A stretch of 26,530 nt of DNA from Nemertoderma westbladi (lineage: Eukaryota; Xenacoelomorpha; Nemertodermatida; Nemertodermatidae): assembly GCA_032718475.1 (NCBI GenBank), contig JAUCBJ010003894.1, forward strand, positions 1-26,530. Direction: 5' to 3'. The notes under the pieces were generated by a model. That model did no database searches, was not told the origin of the DNA, and saw only the letters and a program-made list of their open reading frames with translations. Shown one piece after another: positions 8,501-19,253 of this stretch; position 1 is the stretch's first letter; every line of letters starts with the position of its first letter. A program made the position numbers and the translations under genes.

Positions 8501-11500
8501 GGGCCGATCTGGATCAAATCTCATTCGATTTGTGTCGACTCAAACCGAACTTAACCTAATCTAAACAGAAAATATAAAAATGAGAGTTATTAATTGAATG
8601 GTTAATCTATATATCAGGTTACAGGAGTGGCGGCTGAAGTCCTAATAAAACTTTCATGCAATCCTATACGTAAGACTACGTGATATTTAATAAATTTAGC
8701 GGAATCTAAGACATTATTGCCATGGTCCAGAAGGGCCAAAGGTACATTTAATACAATCATATTATTTATAAATATATTTTTGTATAATAATTAGTGGTTG
8801 AGATAGAGTACTGTACTTAGTAGGCATATTTTTTAATCTAGAGTTGTTAAAAAAAATTATATTAAAAATAGCTAATTGATCTTTAATTGTATACTTTCTA
8901 CTACCAATAAATAGATATATAAAAATACCGAAATAAAATACTAAGACTGTACCTACAGTAGTGAACAATTACGAGCTAGGCCTACTATTACTCCACTACC
9001 TTGAATCCTTTACCTAAACACAATAAAAAAATCATTAAATTCGTAAAAATGTAATGAAAAATATTGAAAATTTAGATTTAACTTGTTAATCAACAAACAG
9101 CCTATGAGTTATATTTCATCTTTTATCCTATGAAAGGCCAACATACTAACAGCCTAGAATTGAATTTACTATGACATGAAACTTTATTTGTTAGCTGGTT
9201 GGATGATATTGATAGAAAACTAAGGCAATCTAAGAAAAAGGAAATACAAGATGAAATAAACAAAAGACGAAAAGATTTGGAGACTAGTTCTAGAAGACTA
9301 GAAGAACTTCAACTAATGGATACCATTGATTCAGGTTCAATAATTTATTTTAATGCCGATTTGAATTCAAACTTACCAAAAATTGAATGGTACTACTGCA
9401 TATTTACATACGTACGTACGTATGCATATTATTCCAGTTACGAATGATATTGACTACTACCGGTTACCATCAATATTTTCACATATTTTTAGGCAATCAG
9501 CCACTCAGCCAAACAGCTAAAGCTTTGTGTGACTTCGAGGAAGCCTATTCGGCAATATTGAAGCGAAGCGCTGATGATTCGAGTATAATCAAACCATTAG
9601 ACACCCAACTAGCTAATATGTACGGGGATGATTACAATGGGGATTCATTGGATAGGGAATGGTGGACTGACAAAATGGGAAACACCACCGGTAAGTTTTA
9701 GATCCTAGTTGTGAGTCTGAGAAGGGTATACCACGCCATTGTTAGGTTGTTAGCACGTACCAGGGCCTGAATTAGGTGTTTCTTAAAGTAAGTAACTTGT
9801 GGTAAGTTGTTGACAGTTATTGTAAAATTTGGGTAGTTTGGAAAGTTATTAAACATGTTGTTAGTCATCATCTTCCATGTTTGTCATGTGTTAGTCATAT
9901 ATTAATTAAACAGGACAAAATTGTTATTGATATTTTCAAACTTTACTAATTTTATATATAAATAATCTATCTAACAAGGCCTTCAATCTTATCTATAGTC
10001 TCGTCTATATATCTCTCTATTTCATCTTCAATACCAAGTTGTCTCGCACTAATTTCATCAATACTCTTTCTATTAAACTTCTCCATCTCAATAATTCGTT
10101 TCTGTAATATTTGAGTTCTATGACGGCCCTCCTCCATAGTCTTTGTAAGTCCCGCTGAATATTCTTGCAATTCTAGAACGAAATTTTTTTACCGGTATAT
10201 AAATGATTTTTAAAGAATTAAAACCGGTATATGGTATCGTTAATTTAAACAAACTTATGATAGGCCCTAGTTGTTGTAATATTTCCCTTTATTTATATTG
10301 TTTTGGTATTTATTAATTATTACAAACCTACCGGTTTCTAAGTCGGTGCCAAGGGGTACAACGCGATTAGGAACGCGATTGTGATCTCCTATTCCTAATA
10401 TTTCATTATTTCTGTTAGTATCATTGTCGTCTACTGCATACATCGTACTGTCACAACAACAAATGATTTCATTGAGAACTTTGGAATTTACCTTCAAGGA
10501 ATTCATGTACATATACAGTAACCATCAATGATAGTAATAACATAATTGTGTAAATATTTTAAGAACTAATATAATACTGCACTGTAGGCGCTCTGCACTT
10601 ACTATAATAGTTGTAGATATATAAAGACTTTATTTGTCTTAAATGCACTCCTCAAATAAACACTGGGCGTTTTTTTATTAATGACTTTACAATTATCGGT
10701 ACTTTACTTTGCCAACCCAGCAGCGGTACAATGGGAACCGGCATTCAGCTGGGGTAGTAAAGATATGGTTGGATAATGTAGAGTGTTAGAGCTTAGGAAT
10801 TCGAGGTGCGCCCTCAGTGCCATTCAGGTAACAGCCAAGAGAGACCAACCATCGTGTTGCCTCCTGTGTTTCGCGTTTCATGACGTTAACCGATATTTAC
10901 TTACCTAACGGAACCGTTACCGGCATTATCCTTACCTTGAGTTCAAGGTCTTCTTTATTTCCATTATATGTGGTCTTGTATTGTTGTCCGGGGCAACGAA
11001 ACAGGTGTAACTCCCGACTCATATTGACGTTAAGATAATCTTTGAACTCGTCTTGGGATAGAGACGACATGAAATAGTAAAGCAATTTCATCTTCTCCGG
11101 AAAGTTGGTCATCCATGTTAACAGCTAGGGGAATTTATAGCGAAATGTATTTAATAAAATAAAGTTTTCCTCGACCGTGTTGCGTGTATTTCTAAGCTGC
11201 GGCTGCGGCTGTAGTCTGTAGCGTGTAGCGGCTGTAGCTGCGGTCTGTAGCTGCGGCTATGGGCTACATCTAAAGCTTACGTACTGACACACTATAAAAA
11301 TATTATAATCATAATCAATGGCAGGTAAGTTCTGTCAGTTTGCAAAATTCTCAGAGTTTTCAATGATATAATTCTCAGAAGTGTTATAACTACATTTCTT
11401 GGTGGTAATATCTTCCTTCTACAAGGCAATACATGTCTCTGTGACAGATTATATTATTATGATTATGTTAGATTATGTTAGATTTATGTTACAGATTATT

Positions 11501-13305
11501 GACTTTCCAAAACTGTAACTTAGGGCACTTTTCTGTTTGAGTCTCCTGTTGCTAAGTAACGAAGTATATCAGCAAGACGTTCAGGAGGTGTAGGCCTGAT
11601 AAAAACTATTGACTAGAAAGATATAGATATAGAGAGATATAGAATTGATAACACCCAATAAGATACTGCAATAATAAACCTGTAAAATTGTGAACGATAT
11701 AGCGATAGGAGATTAGCTCTAAAGCACTTATCGCCAAAAGCTTATCTCTTATCGCTTAATTTATGTCTCAATTCTGAACCAGGCTTAAGTGGAATGATTT
11801 GCGAAAAATTGTTACAAAAAGGAGAAGCGTTTTTGGTGTACTATGGGTATTTAGATAACATAAATTCCGTGCTCGAAAAAATATTTGTAGTGAAACATAT
11901 ATTTATGGCGGGAAATTCAAAAGAAATTGGTGTATTACAATCCAAACAAAAGGTAGAGTAGGGGGAGAATAAAGATGGAAATAGTGATGTTCCAGAATAA
12001 CAACTCCACAGTAACTACATGTATTACTATTCAACATAGGCTAAAACCTCTCGGCCTTATGGACAACTGAAAATTAAATAGACTTGGTTTACCGCCGGAA
12101 ATGTGTATTACTGAATTTATCGTACGGATAATTTCATTATGAAATACTAGGTCTATTGTACAGCAGCTGTACTATAATACTTCAAATACTGGCAATGTAC
12201 AGTAAATTTATTAAACTATCAGAAACAGTGCTTGACACTGAAAGTTCGGCATAAGTAGTATATGGACACTGAAGAAAACACTTGAACAACAATTTGAAGG
12301 TTGTTTGTTACAAAAGACTGCAGTTACAAAGGGCAACCCTAAACATCAGCTGGAGACAACACATGACAAACGCCGAGCTTTATGGTACACTGCCACCAGT
12401 ATCAACCACCCTCCATGAACGCAGATTAAGATTCAGTGGGCACTGCTGGGGAAGTAAAGACGAGGTCATACCAGATATACTTTTCTGGCAACCAACTCAT
12501 GGAAAGCGTAGTCGTGGACGACCGGCCATAACATATATAGATAAACTTGAAAGGGATACTGAACTTGGGAGAAACGAAATTGCGATAACTATGGAGAATC
12601 GGGAAGCCTGGAAGGATCTCATTTCCACTGTCACCTCGACCTAGTATTAGTACTACTAACCATAAATTGTTCTTCAGTATTCAATTCGAATTCCGGTACC
12701 GCTTCTAAACATTTCGCAAACAGATTATAATGTTCCATTATTTTAACGGAATTGCCCATAAAAATTCGTGAAAAGATTGTAATTCGTAGACCCAACTCCG
12801 TATATTTTTAGAACATTTAAAATTTTTATTTCCTTAGCTAATTAATATAATAAAAAAGCACACTGTTGCTATGCCTATTTTTAATGTTAGATGTTTATTT
12901 TGATATTCCACCACTGCAATACACACACATCCCTTTATTAGTAACTTTAACTCGCCTAAATCTCAAGTTGCATTATTTCACTCACTTTCCCTTTCACTCA
13001 CTCACGCGTTGCATTGCTTTGTGGTTTGTGTAAATATTCGCACTCGGGTTCGCGTGAGATAAAGTACTACTTTATGAACAATACTATGTTATAATTGGAT
13101 AAGAACTGAACAGTGGCTCTGGATATGCCATTTACTTTACAATATGTGAAATTACCAATAATTCTTTGTTGTTTTTCAGATTCGGGTTCGGCCATTACGG
13201 ATGGCTTGGATGCGTTACTGCGGCAACGAATTAAGAACAGCGGATTGGTATCTCCCAATGAGACCGCGAACGCCAGTGGCCAATCTTTAATTAAACTTTA
13301 TAAAG
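5523..13305 (+). CDS. Ser/Arg/Lys-rich protein of unrecognised family, exons 1-8 (3' end not found)
   Basis: Exons are 5523-5827, 6694-6909, 7004-7187, 7700-7994, 8305-8452, 9195-9334, 9493-9690 and 13180-13305. Every junction is GT/AG and all seven introns join in phase, giving 537 codons plus one base. This is strong evidence for one real gene. The ATG at 5523 is the first in its frame after a stop at 5463. Residues 1-335 are low-complexity, rich in Ser, Thr, Arg and Pro (SYYDPRSGLPAA, QRTPSPARAPLEVK), with a short charged helix at the exon 1-2 join (VNRDIKRVAALIEKRKLEEA). Exon 6 encodes WLDDIDRKLRQSKKKEIQDE and more charged residues, probably coiled coil; exon 7 has DREWWTDKMG. No enzyme motif, signal peptide or membrane segment is visible. 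A cytoskeletal or scaffold role would be a guess. Exon 8 ends AAAG|GTAAAT, so more exons follow, but none in phase was found after the satellite. Confidence 0.82.
5828..6693 (+). other. Intron 1 of the eight-exon gene
   Basis: AT-rich intron with donor CG|GTAGGA and acceptor TTTGTAG|A. No coding signal was found. It includes a 20-nt stretch (6478-6497) whose exact reverse complement is at 10825-10844. Confidence 0.7.
7188..7699 (+). other. Intron 3 of the eight-exon gene
   Basis: AT-rich. Donor AAG|GTTTGT, acceptor TATTCGCAG|ATA, phase 0. I see nothing else in it. Confidence 0.7.
8453..9194 (+). other. Intron 5 of the eight-exon gene
   Basis: AT-rich. Donor AGCAG|GTTTGT, acceptor TTTGTTAG|C. 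It contains one copy of the dispersed TAGGCCTAC motif near 8976 and no coding signal. Confidence 0.7.
9408..9423. repeat. Short ACGT palindrome
   Basis: A perfect 16-bp self-complementary tract of TACG units in intron 6, followed by ATGCAT. It is probably just a simple alternating purine-pyrimidine repeat. Confidence 0.6.
9967..11112 (-). CDS. Nested antisense gene: 180-residue protein with a coiled-coil-like C terminus
   Basis: Exons are 11112-10936, 10491-10332 and 10172-9967, joined at GAACTCAAG|GTAAGG ... CTTGAAG|GTA and GAAACCG|GTAGGT ... GTTCTAG|AA. Phases match (177+160+206 nt = 181 codons including TAG). An in-frame TAG five codons upstream supports the ATG at 11112. Exon A encodes MTNFPEKMKLLYYFMSSL and a short Cys-containing segment (HLFRCPGQQ). 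Exon B is polar with a CCC triplet. Exon C (residues 113-180) is a highly charged helix (RTQILQKRIIEMEKF, IEDEIERYIDETIDKIEGL). The gene lies wholly inside intron 7 of the plus-strand gene and is transcribed against it. The exon B acceptor is the weakest boundary, since GAAG|GTAAAT also looks like a donor. I do not recognise the family; a structural or adaptor role is only a guess. Confidence 0.68.
10825..10844 (-). repeat. Second copy of a 20-nt dispersed sequence
   Basis: Exact reverse complement of 6478-6497. The surrounding 150 bp (10700-10880) is GC-richer than its setting and has a loose B-box-like GAATTCGAGG, so a SINE or MITE relic is possible. Outside the 20 nt the two places align poorly. 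Confidence 0.35.
11195..11267. repeat. GC-rich minisatellite (GCGGCTGTAGCT-like)
   Basis: About six imperfect tandem copies built from GCTGCGGCTGTAG and TCTGTAGC. It lies about 80-150 bp upstream of the start codon of the nested minus-strand gene, so it is in that gene's promoter or leader region. Confidence 0.7.
12220..12665 (+). mobile_element. 3' fragment of the same non-LTR retrotransposon family as 2894-5290
   Basis: Encodes TLNISWRQHMTNAELYGTLP, RRLRFSGHCWGSKDEVIPDI, GKRSRGRPAITYIDKL and ENREAWKDLI, nearly identical to the C-terminal domain of the minus-strand copy. Weaker similarity upstream reaches the WTL region near 12260. It ends with a degenerate TAGTATTAGTACTACTA tail, like the other copy. 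Only the last 0.45 kb is present, a severe 5' truncation. It sits in intron 7 of the plus-strand gene, in sense orientation. Confidence 0.9.
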
Positions 13306-13419
13306 GTAAATTAACTTTTGATTGGATAAGTGTGTAGTTTTTTGTCATTAATGTTGTCATGGTGAGTTATAATCGTGGGATGACAGCGATTGTTTCACGT
13401 GTCGACACTAATGGGTGAA

Positions 13420-16400
13420 ATGGTTAACCACAATGGCACAATATGGTTAACCACAAAGGCACAATGTGGTTAACCACAATGGCACAATAAATGGTTAACC
13501 ACAATGGCACAATATGGTTAACCACAATGGCACAATATGGTTAACCATAATGGCACAATATGGTTAACCATAATGGCACAATATGGTTAACCACAATGGC
13601 ACAATGTGGTAAACCACAATGGCACAATATGGTTAACCACAATGGCACAATAAATGGTTAACCACAATGGCACAATAAGGTTAACCACAATGGCACAATA
13701 TGGTTAACCATAATGGCACAATATGGTTAACCATAATGGTACAATATGGTTAACCACAATGGAACAATATGGTTAACCACATTGGCACAATATGGTTAAC
13801 CACAACGGCACAATATGGTTAACCACAATGGCACAATATGGTTAACCACAATGGCACAATAACTGGTTAACCACAATGGCACAATATGGTTAACCACAAT
13901 GGCACAATATGGTTAACCACAATGGCACAATATGGTTAACCACAATGGCACAATATGGTTAACCACAATGGTACAATATGGTTAACCACAATGGCACAAT
14001 AAATGGTTAACCACAATGGCATAATATGGTTAACAACAATGGCACAATGTGGTTAACCATAATGGTACAATACGGTTAACCATAATGGTACAATATGGTT
14101 AACCATAATGGCACAATATGGTTAGCCACAATGGCACAATATGGTTAACCACAATGGCACATTATGGTTAATCACAATGCCACAATCAATGGTTAACCAC
14201 AATGGCACAATATGGTTAACCACAATGGCACAATATGGTTAACCACAATGGCACAATATGGTTAACCACAATGGCACAATCAATGGTTAACCACAATGGC
14301 ACAATATGGTTAACCATAATGGCGCAATATGGTTAACCATAATGGCACAATATGGTTAACCATAATGGCACAATATGGTTAACCATAATGGCATGATATG
14401 GTTAACCACAATGGCACAATATGGTTAACCGCAATGGCACAATATGGTTAACCACAATGGCACAACATGGTTAACCACAATGGCACAATATGGTTAACCA
14501 CATTGACACAATATTGTTAACCACAATGGCACAATATGGTTAACCACAATGGCACAATATGGTTAACCGCAATGGCACAATGTGGTTAACCACAATGCCA
14601 CAATCAATAGTTAACCACAATGGTACAATGTGGTTAACCAAAATGGCACAATATGGTTAACCACAATGCCACAATCATGGTTAACCACAATGGCACAATA
14701 TGGTTAACACAATGGCACAATATGGTTAACCACAATGGCACAATATGGTTAATGACAATGCCACAATATGGTTAACCACAATGGCACAATATGGTTAACC
14801 ATAATGGCACAATATGGTTAACCACAATGGCACAATATGGTTAACCACAATGGCACAATATGGTTAACCACAATGGCACAATATGGTTAACCACAATGGC
14901 ACAATATGGTTAACCACAATGCCACAATATGGTTAACCACAATGGCACAATATGGTTAACCACATTGACACAATATTGTTAACCACAATGGCACAATATG
15001 GTTAACCACAATGGCACAATATGGTTAACCACAATGGCACAACATGGTTAACCACAATGGCACAATATGGTTAACCACAATGGCACAATATGGTTAATCA
15101 CAATGCCACAATATGGTTAACCACAATGGCACAATATGGTTAACCACAATGTCACAATATGGTTAACCACAATGGCACAATATGGTTAACCGCAATGCAC
15201 AATATGGTTAACCACAATGGCACAAGATGGTTAACCACAATGGCACAATATGGTTAACCACATTGACACAGTATTGTTAACCACAATGGCACAATATGGT
15301 TAACCACAATGGCACAATATGGTTAACCGCAATGGCACAGTCAATAGTTAACCACAATGGTACAATATGGTTAACCAAAATGGCACACTATGGTTATCCA
15401 CAATGCCACAATCAATGGTTAACCACAATGGCACAATATGGTTAACACAATGGCACAATATGGTTAACCACAATGGCACAATATGGTTAATGACAATGCC
15501 ACAATATGGTTAAGCACAATGGCACAATATGGTTAACCACATTGACACAATATTGTTAACCACAATGGCACAATATGGTTAACCACAATGGCACAACATG
15601 GTTAACCACAATGGCACAATATGGTTAACCACATTGACACAATATTGTTAACCACAATGGCACAATATGGTTAACCACAATGGCACAATATGGTTAACCG
15701 CAATGGCACAATGTGGTTAACCACAATGCCACAATCAATAGTTAACCACAATAGTACAATATGGTTAACCAAAATGGCACAATATGGTTAACCACAATGC
15801 CACAATCAATGGTTAACCACAATGGCACAATATGGTTAACCCAATGGCACAATATGGTTAACCACAATGGCACAATATGGTTAATGACAATGCCACAATA
15901 TGGTTAACCACAATGGCACAATATGGTTAACCATAATGGCACAATATGGTTAACCATAAGGGCACAATATGGTTAACCACAATGGCACAATATGGTTAAC
16001 CACAATGGCACAATATGGTTAACCACAATGGCACAATATGGTTAACCACAATGACACAATATGGTTAACCACAATGGCACAATATGGTTAACCACAATGC
16101 TACAATCAATGGTTAACCACAATGGCACAATATGGTTAACCACAATGGCACAATATGATTAACCACAATGGCACAATATGGTTAACCACAATGGCACAAT
16201 ATGGTTAACCACAATGGCACAATATGGTTAACCACAATGGCACAATATGGTTAACCACAATGGCACAATCAATGGTTAACCACAATGGCACAATATGGTT
16301 AACCATAATGGCGCAATATGGTTAAACATAATGGCACAATATGGTTAACCATAATGGCACAATATGGTTAACCATAATGGCATGGTATGGTTAACCACAA

Positions 16401-17497
16401 TGGCACAATATGGTTAACCATAATGGCACAATGCGGTTAACAATAAGGGCACAATATGGTTAACCACAATGGCACAATATGGTTAACCACAATGGCACAA
16501 TATGGTTAACCACAATGGCACAATATGGTTAATCACAATGCCACAATATGGTTAACCACAATGGCACAATATGGTTAACCACAATGGCACAATATCGTTA
16601 ACCACAATGGCACAATATGGTTAACCGCAATGGCACAATATGGTTAACCACAATGGCACAACATGGTTAACCACAATGGCACAATATGGTTAACCACATT
16701 GACACAATATTGTTAACCACAATGGCACAATATGGTTAACCACAATGGCACAATATGGTTAACCGCAATGGCACAATGTGGTTAACCACAATGCCACAAT
16801 CAATAGTTAACCACAATGGTACAATGTGGTTAACCAAAATGGCACAATATGGTTAACCACAATGCCACAATCATGGTTAACCACAATGGCACAATATGGT
16901 TAACACAATGGCACAATATGGTTAACCACAATGGCACAATATGGTTAATGACAATGCCACAATATGGTTAACCACAATGGCACAATATGGTTAACCATAA
17001 TGGCACAATATGGTTAACCACAATGGCACAATATGGTTAACCACAATGGCACAATATGGTTAACCACAATGGCACAATATGGTTAACCACAATGGCACAA
17101 TATGGTTAACCACAATGCCACAATATGGTTAACCACAATGGCACAATATGGTTAACCACAATGGCACAATATGGTTAACCACAATGGCACAATATGGTTA
17201 ACCACAATGGCACAATATGGTTAACCACAATGCCACAATCAATGGTTAACCACAATGGCACAATATGGTTAACCACAATGGCACAATATGATTAACCACA
17301 ATGGCACAATATGGTTAACCACTATGGCACAATATGGTTAACCACAATGCCACAATCAATGGTTAACCACATTGGCACAATATGGTTAACCATGATGGCA
17401 CAATATGGTTAACCATGATGGCATAATATGATTAACTACAATGGCACAATATGGTTAACCACAATGGCATAATCAATGGTTAACCACAATGCCACAA
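13420..17497 (+). repeat. Large 23-bp satellite array, about 177 units
   Basis: Tandem 23-bp units built from three near-8-bp modules: CACAATGG, CACAATAT and GGTTAACC (one base shared at the join). GGTTAACC is palindromic and contains an HpaI site. Variants include 25-bp units ending CACAATCAATGG, CCATAATGG units, and a CACATTGACACAATATTG variant starting near 14501, 14963, 15261, 15540, 15632 and 16697. About 14400-14962 recurs at 16596-17158 with, by eye, almost no differences (offset 2196 bp), so part of the array was recently duplicated. It begins 115 bp after exon 8, inside the next intron of the plus-strand gene if that gene continues. There are no unique spacers, so it is not a CRISPR. 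It encodes no long ORF: the frame shifts every unit and TAA occurs in GGTTAACC. Confidence 0.97.
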
Positions 17498-17549
17498 ATT
17501 CACGGTCAGATCGATTGTTTCTTCGCCTCACTTGGGCGTGGCAACAGCA

Positions 17550-17690
17550 GGGGGGGGGGGGGGGGGGTTGACGCAAATCGTATACCCCGCGAATTTCTAT
17601 ATCGTCACAATATCGCTAAAATAATTATGAATTAAGGGAATAGGGCAGGTTAGAGTCGCACGTTATTCTAACCAAAACAATAGAACATGT
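17550..17690 (+). repeat. G18 tract and dispersed repeat at the right edge of the satellite
   Basis: Eighteen consecutive G (17550-17567) are followed by TTGACGCAAATC and, about 80 bp later, by CACGTTATTCTA plus CCAAAACAAT. The same two blocks occur at 2381-2486 with similar spacing. A G22 tract followed by TGATGCAAATCCC lies on the minus strand at 21042-21009. These look like copies of one unnamed dispersed element. Homopolymer length may be affected by assembly. Confidence 0.6.
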
Positions 17691-19147
17691 TACAATATTA
17701 TTTATGGGAGAAATCGTCTGTTATTTGCATCGATTTCCCCTGGATAGGGGTGAATTTTGATGGCGTCGAATGTCCCAACCATATCTCGGCCACAGAGAAG
17801 GCGGCAGGGGTATATCGCCTTCTACCGCGGGTTATCAGAAGTAATTGTGTAATAGATAGTGAGAGTATTAAACTGCGTGTTTGAGACTGGTTGATTTTCC
17901 TCCTGCACTGTTTCGTCTTGTACTTTCACAAGCGATCCTATGTTCAATCCTACTTTACGCCAACTTCACCGTCTTAAACCGCTGGAATTGCACTGGAGAT
18001 CATATTTTCTCAATTGATGTCAGTATGCGCCACTATCTGCATGATAGATGGGAAATGATAAATAAGTAGAAAGTGATCATCCTCCGAAGGTTGTATAGTT
18101 GGTATAATCCATCGTGGCGAGGTACAGTATGCCGTCGGCCATAGGCCATTTAGATTTACCCTCAATTTGTAGGTCATGTGAAAGTATTACCTTAGGCAGC
18201 TGACATTCTTACACAGAGTTGGATAACCACTAAGTGAGTTCAAATAGATTTTAGGACTAAATATCCTCCTGAATTTCCACTTATATCCTTAGAAGGATTT
18301 TATGGGAGAATTCCCATAGTATAAATCAATATAAATATTGTCCATATCAGGCACCGGTATAAAAATAAGTAACAATGAAATAATACAGACTGATAGCATA
18401 TCGCGGATGTTAGAAACTCAGTTACTGTCGTTGTAATTGTGACAGTGAAATCATGCGTAAAAGTAGCATACGGTCATGGAAATTTATAATTGTTTAAATT
18501 CAATGTTGTATTATGCTAAAACTGTTGTTACAGGCTTCATCCCCAACTTCCTTTTTTTGTTAAACGATATTTGGATCCTTTCGCACTCTGTTTCGCCGTA
18601 GAATCGCCAAATTTCGCTTCAGTACTGTAGATTTGGTTCCAGTAATGTTTTGAAAATGTGGATTTGTAGAGATTTATTAGGGAGTATTGAAAAATATTTC
18701 CGGTGTACTAAATATGGTTTGGAGGTACGCTCAGCAAGATAACACTATCCTTTCATGAATCGCCAGGGGTAGAAATCATGGTACCCAGAAATAGATGTTG
18801 TATGTTGTATGTTACACACAAATTAAGTTCACGATTGTGAATATTCAATTTTCGTAATGGAATTACACTGTAATATTAGATTAATATTATGTTCATCTAA
18901 GCTGCATCGCCCGATACTCGGCATAGCAACTCTGGATATGGAGGACACACCATCGCAATATCGTTAGCGTACACATTAAGAGGAATGTATTTGAGCGCAC
19001 CTAAATCCAGACAATTACTCGCGTAGTTCAATTCAATTCATTAATGAATAATAAACAAACAGATGGTGAAATGATGGATAGTGAAATTGGTGAGATTTCA
19101 TATGAGCTTCTACCCACCGAGAGACTTTACTAAATTAAGTAATTTAC

Positions 19148-19253
19148 TTGCTGTTGTATGTTAACAACGACCCGACCACATCTTCTCTCAATAGCGGACC
19201 GGTCTCGGGTCTCCTCTGCCATTGAGCATAGATCACGGCACAGACGATCTGTT
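19148..19253 (-). CDS. Weak candidate internal exon
   Basis: On the minus strand, GTGTACTCCTCCAG|AACAGATCG (good pyrimidine tract and acceptor) opens a 106-nt, relatively GC-rich block that ends CAACAGCAA|GTAAAT. Two frames are open. One reads TDRLCRDLCSMAEETRDRS; the other reads QIVCAVIYAQWQRRPETG and would match the phase left by the candidate exon at 25722-26092. No family is recognised. A TATA-like AATATAAATAC lies about 20-30 bp before the acceptor, so an LTR or promoter fragment is an alternative reading. Confidence 0.2.

Noticed and set aside
13420-17497. Repeat array resembling a CRISPR array
   Set aside because: The 23-bp units abut directly without unique spacers, and the setting is an animal intron. 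It is a satellite.
17687-18069. Two consecutive short plus-strand ORFs
   Set aside because: No splice sites in phase, no recognisable motif, and ordinary AT-rich codon content.
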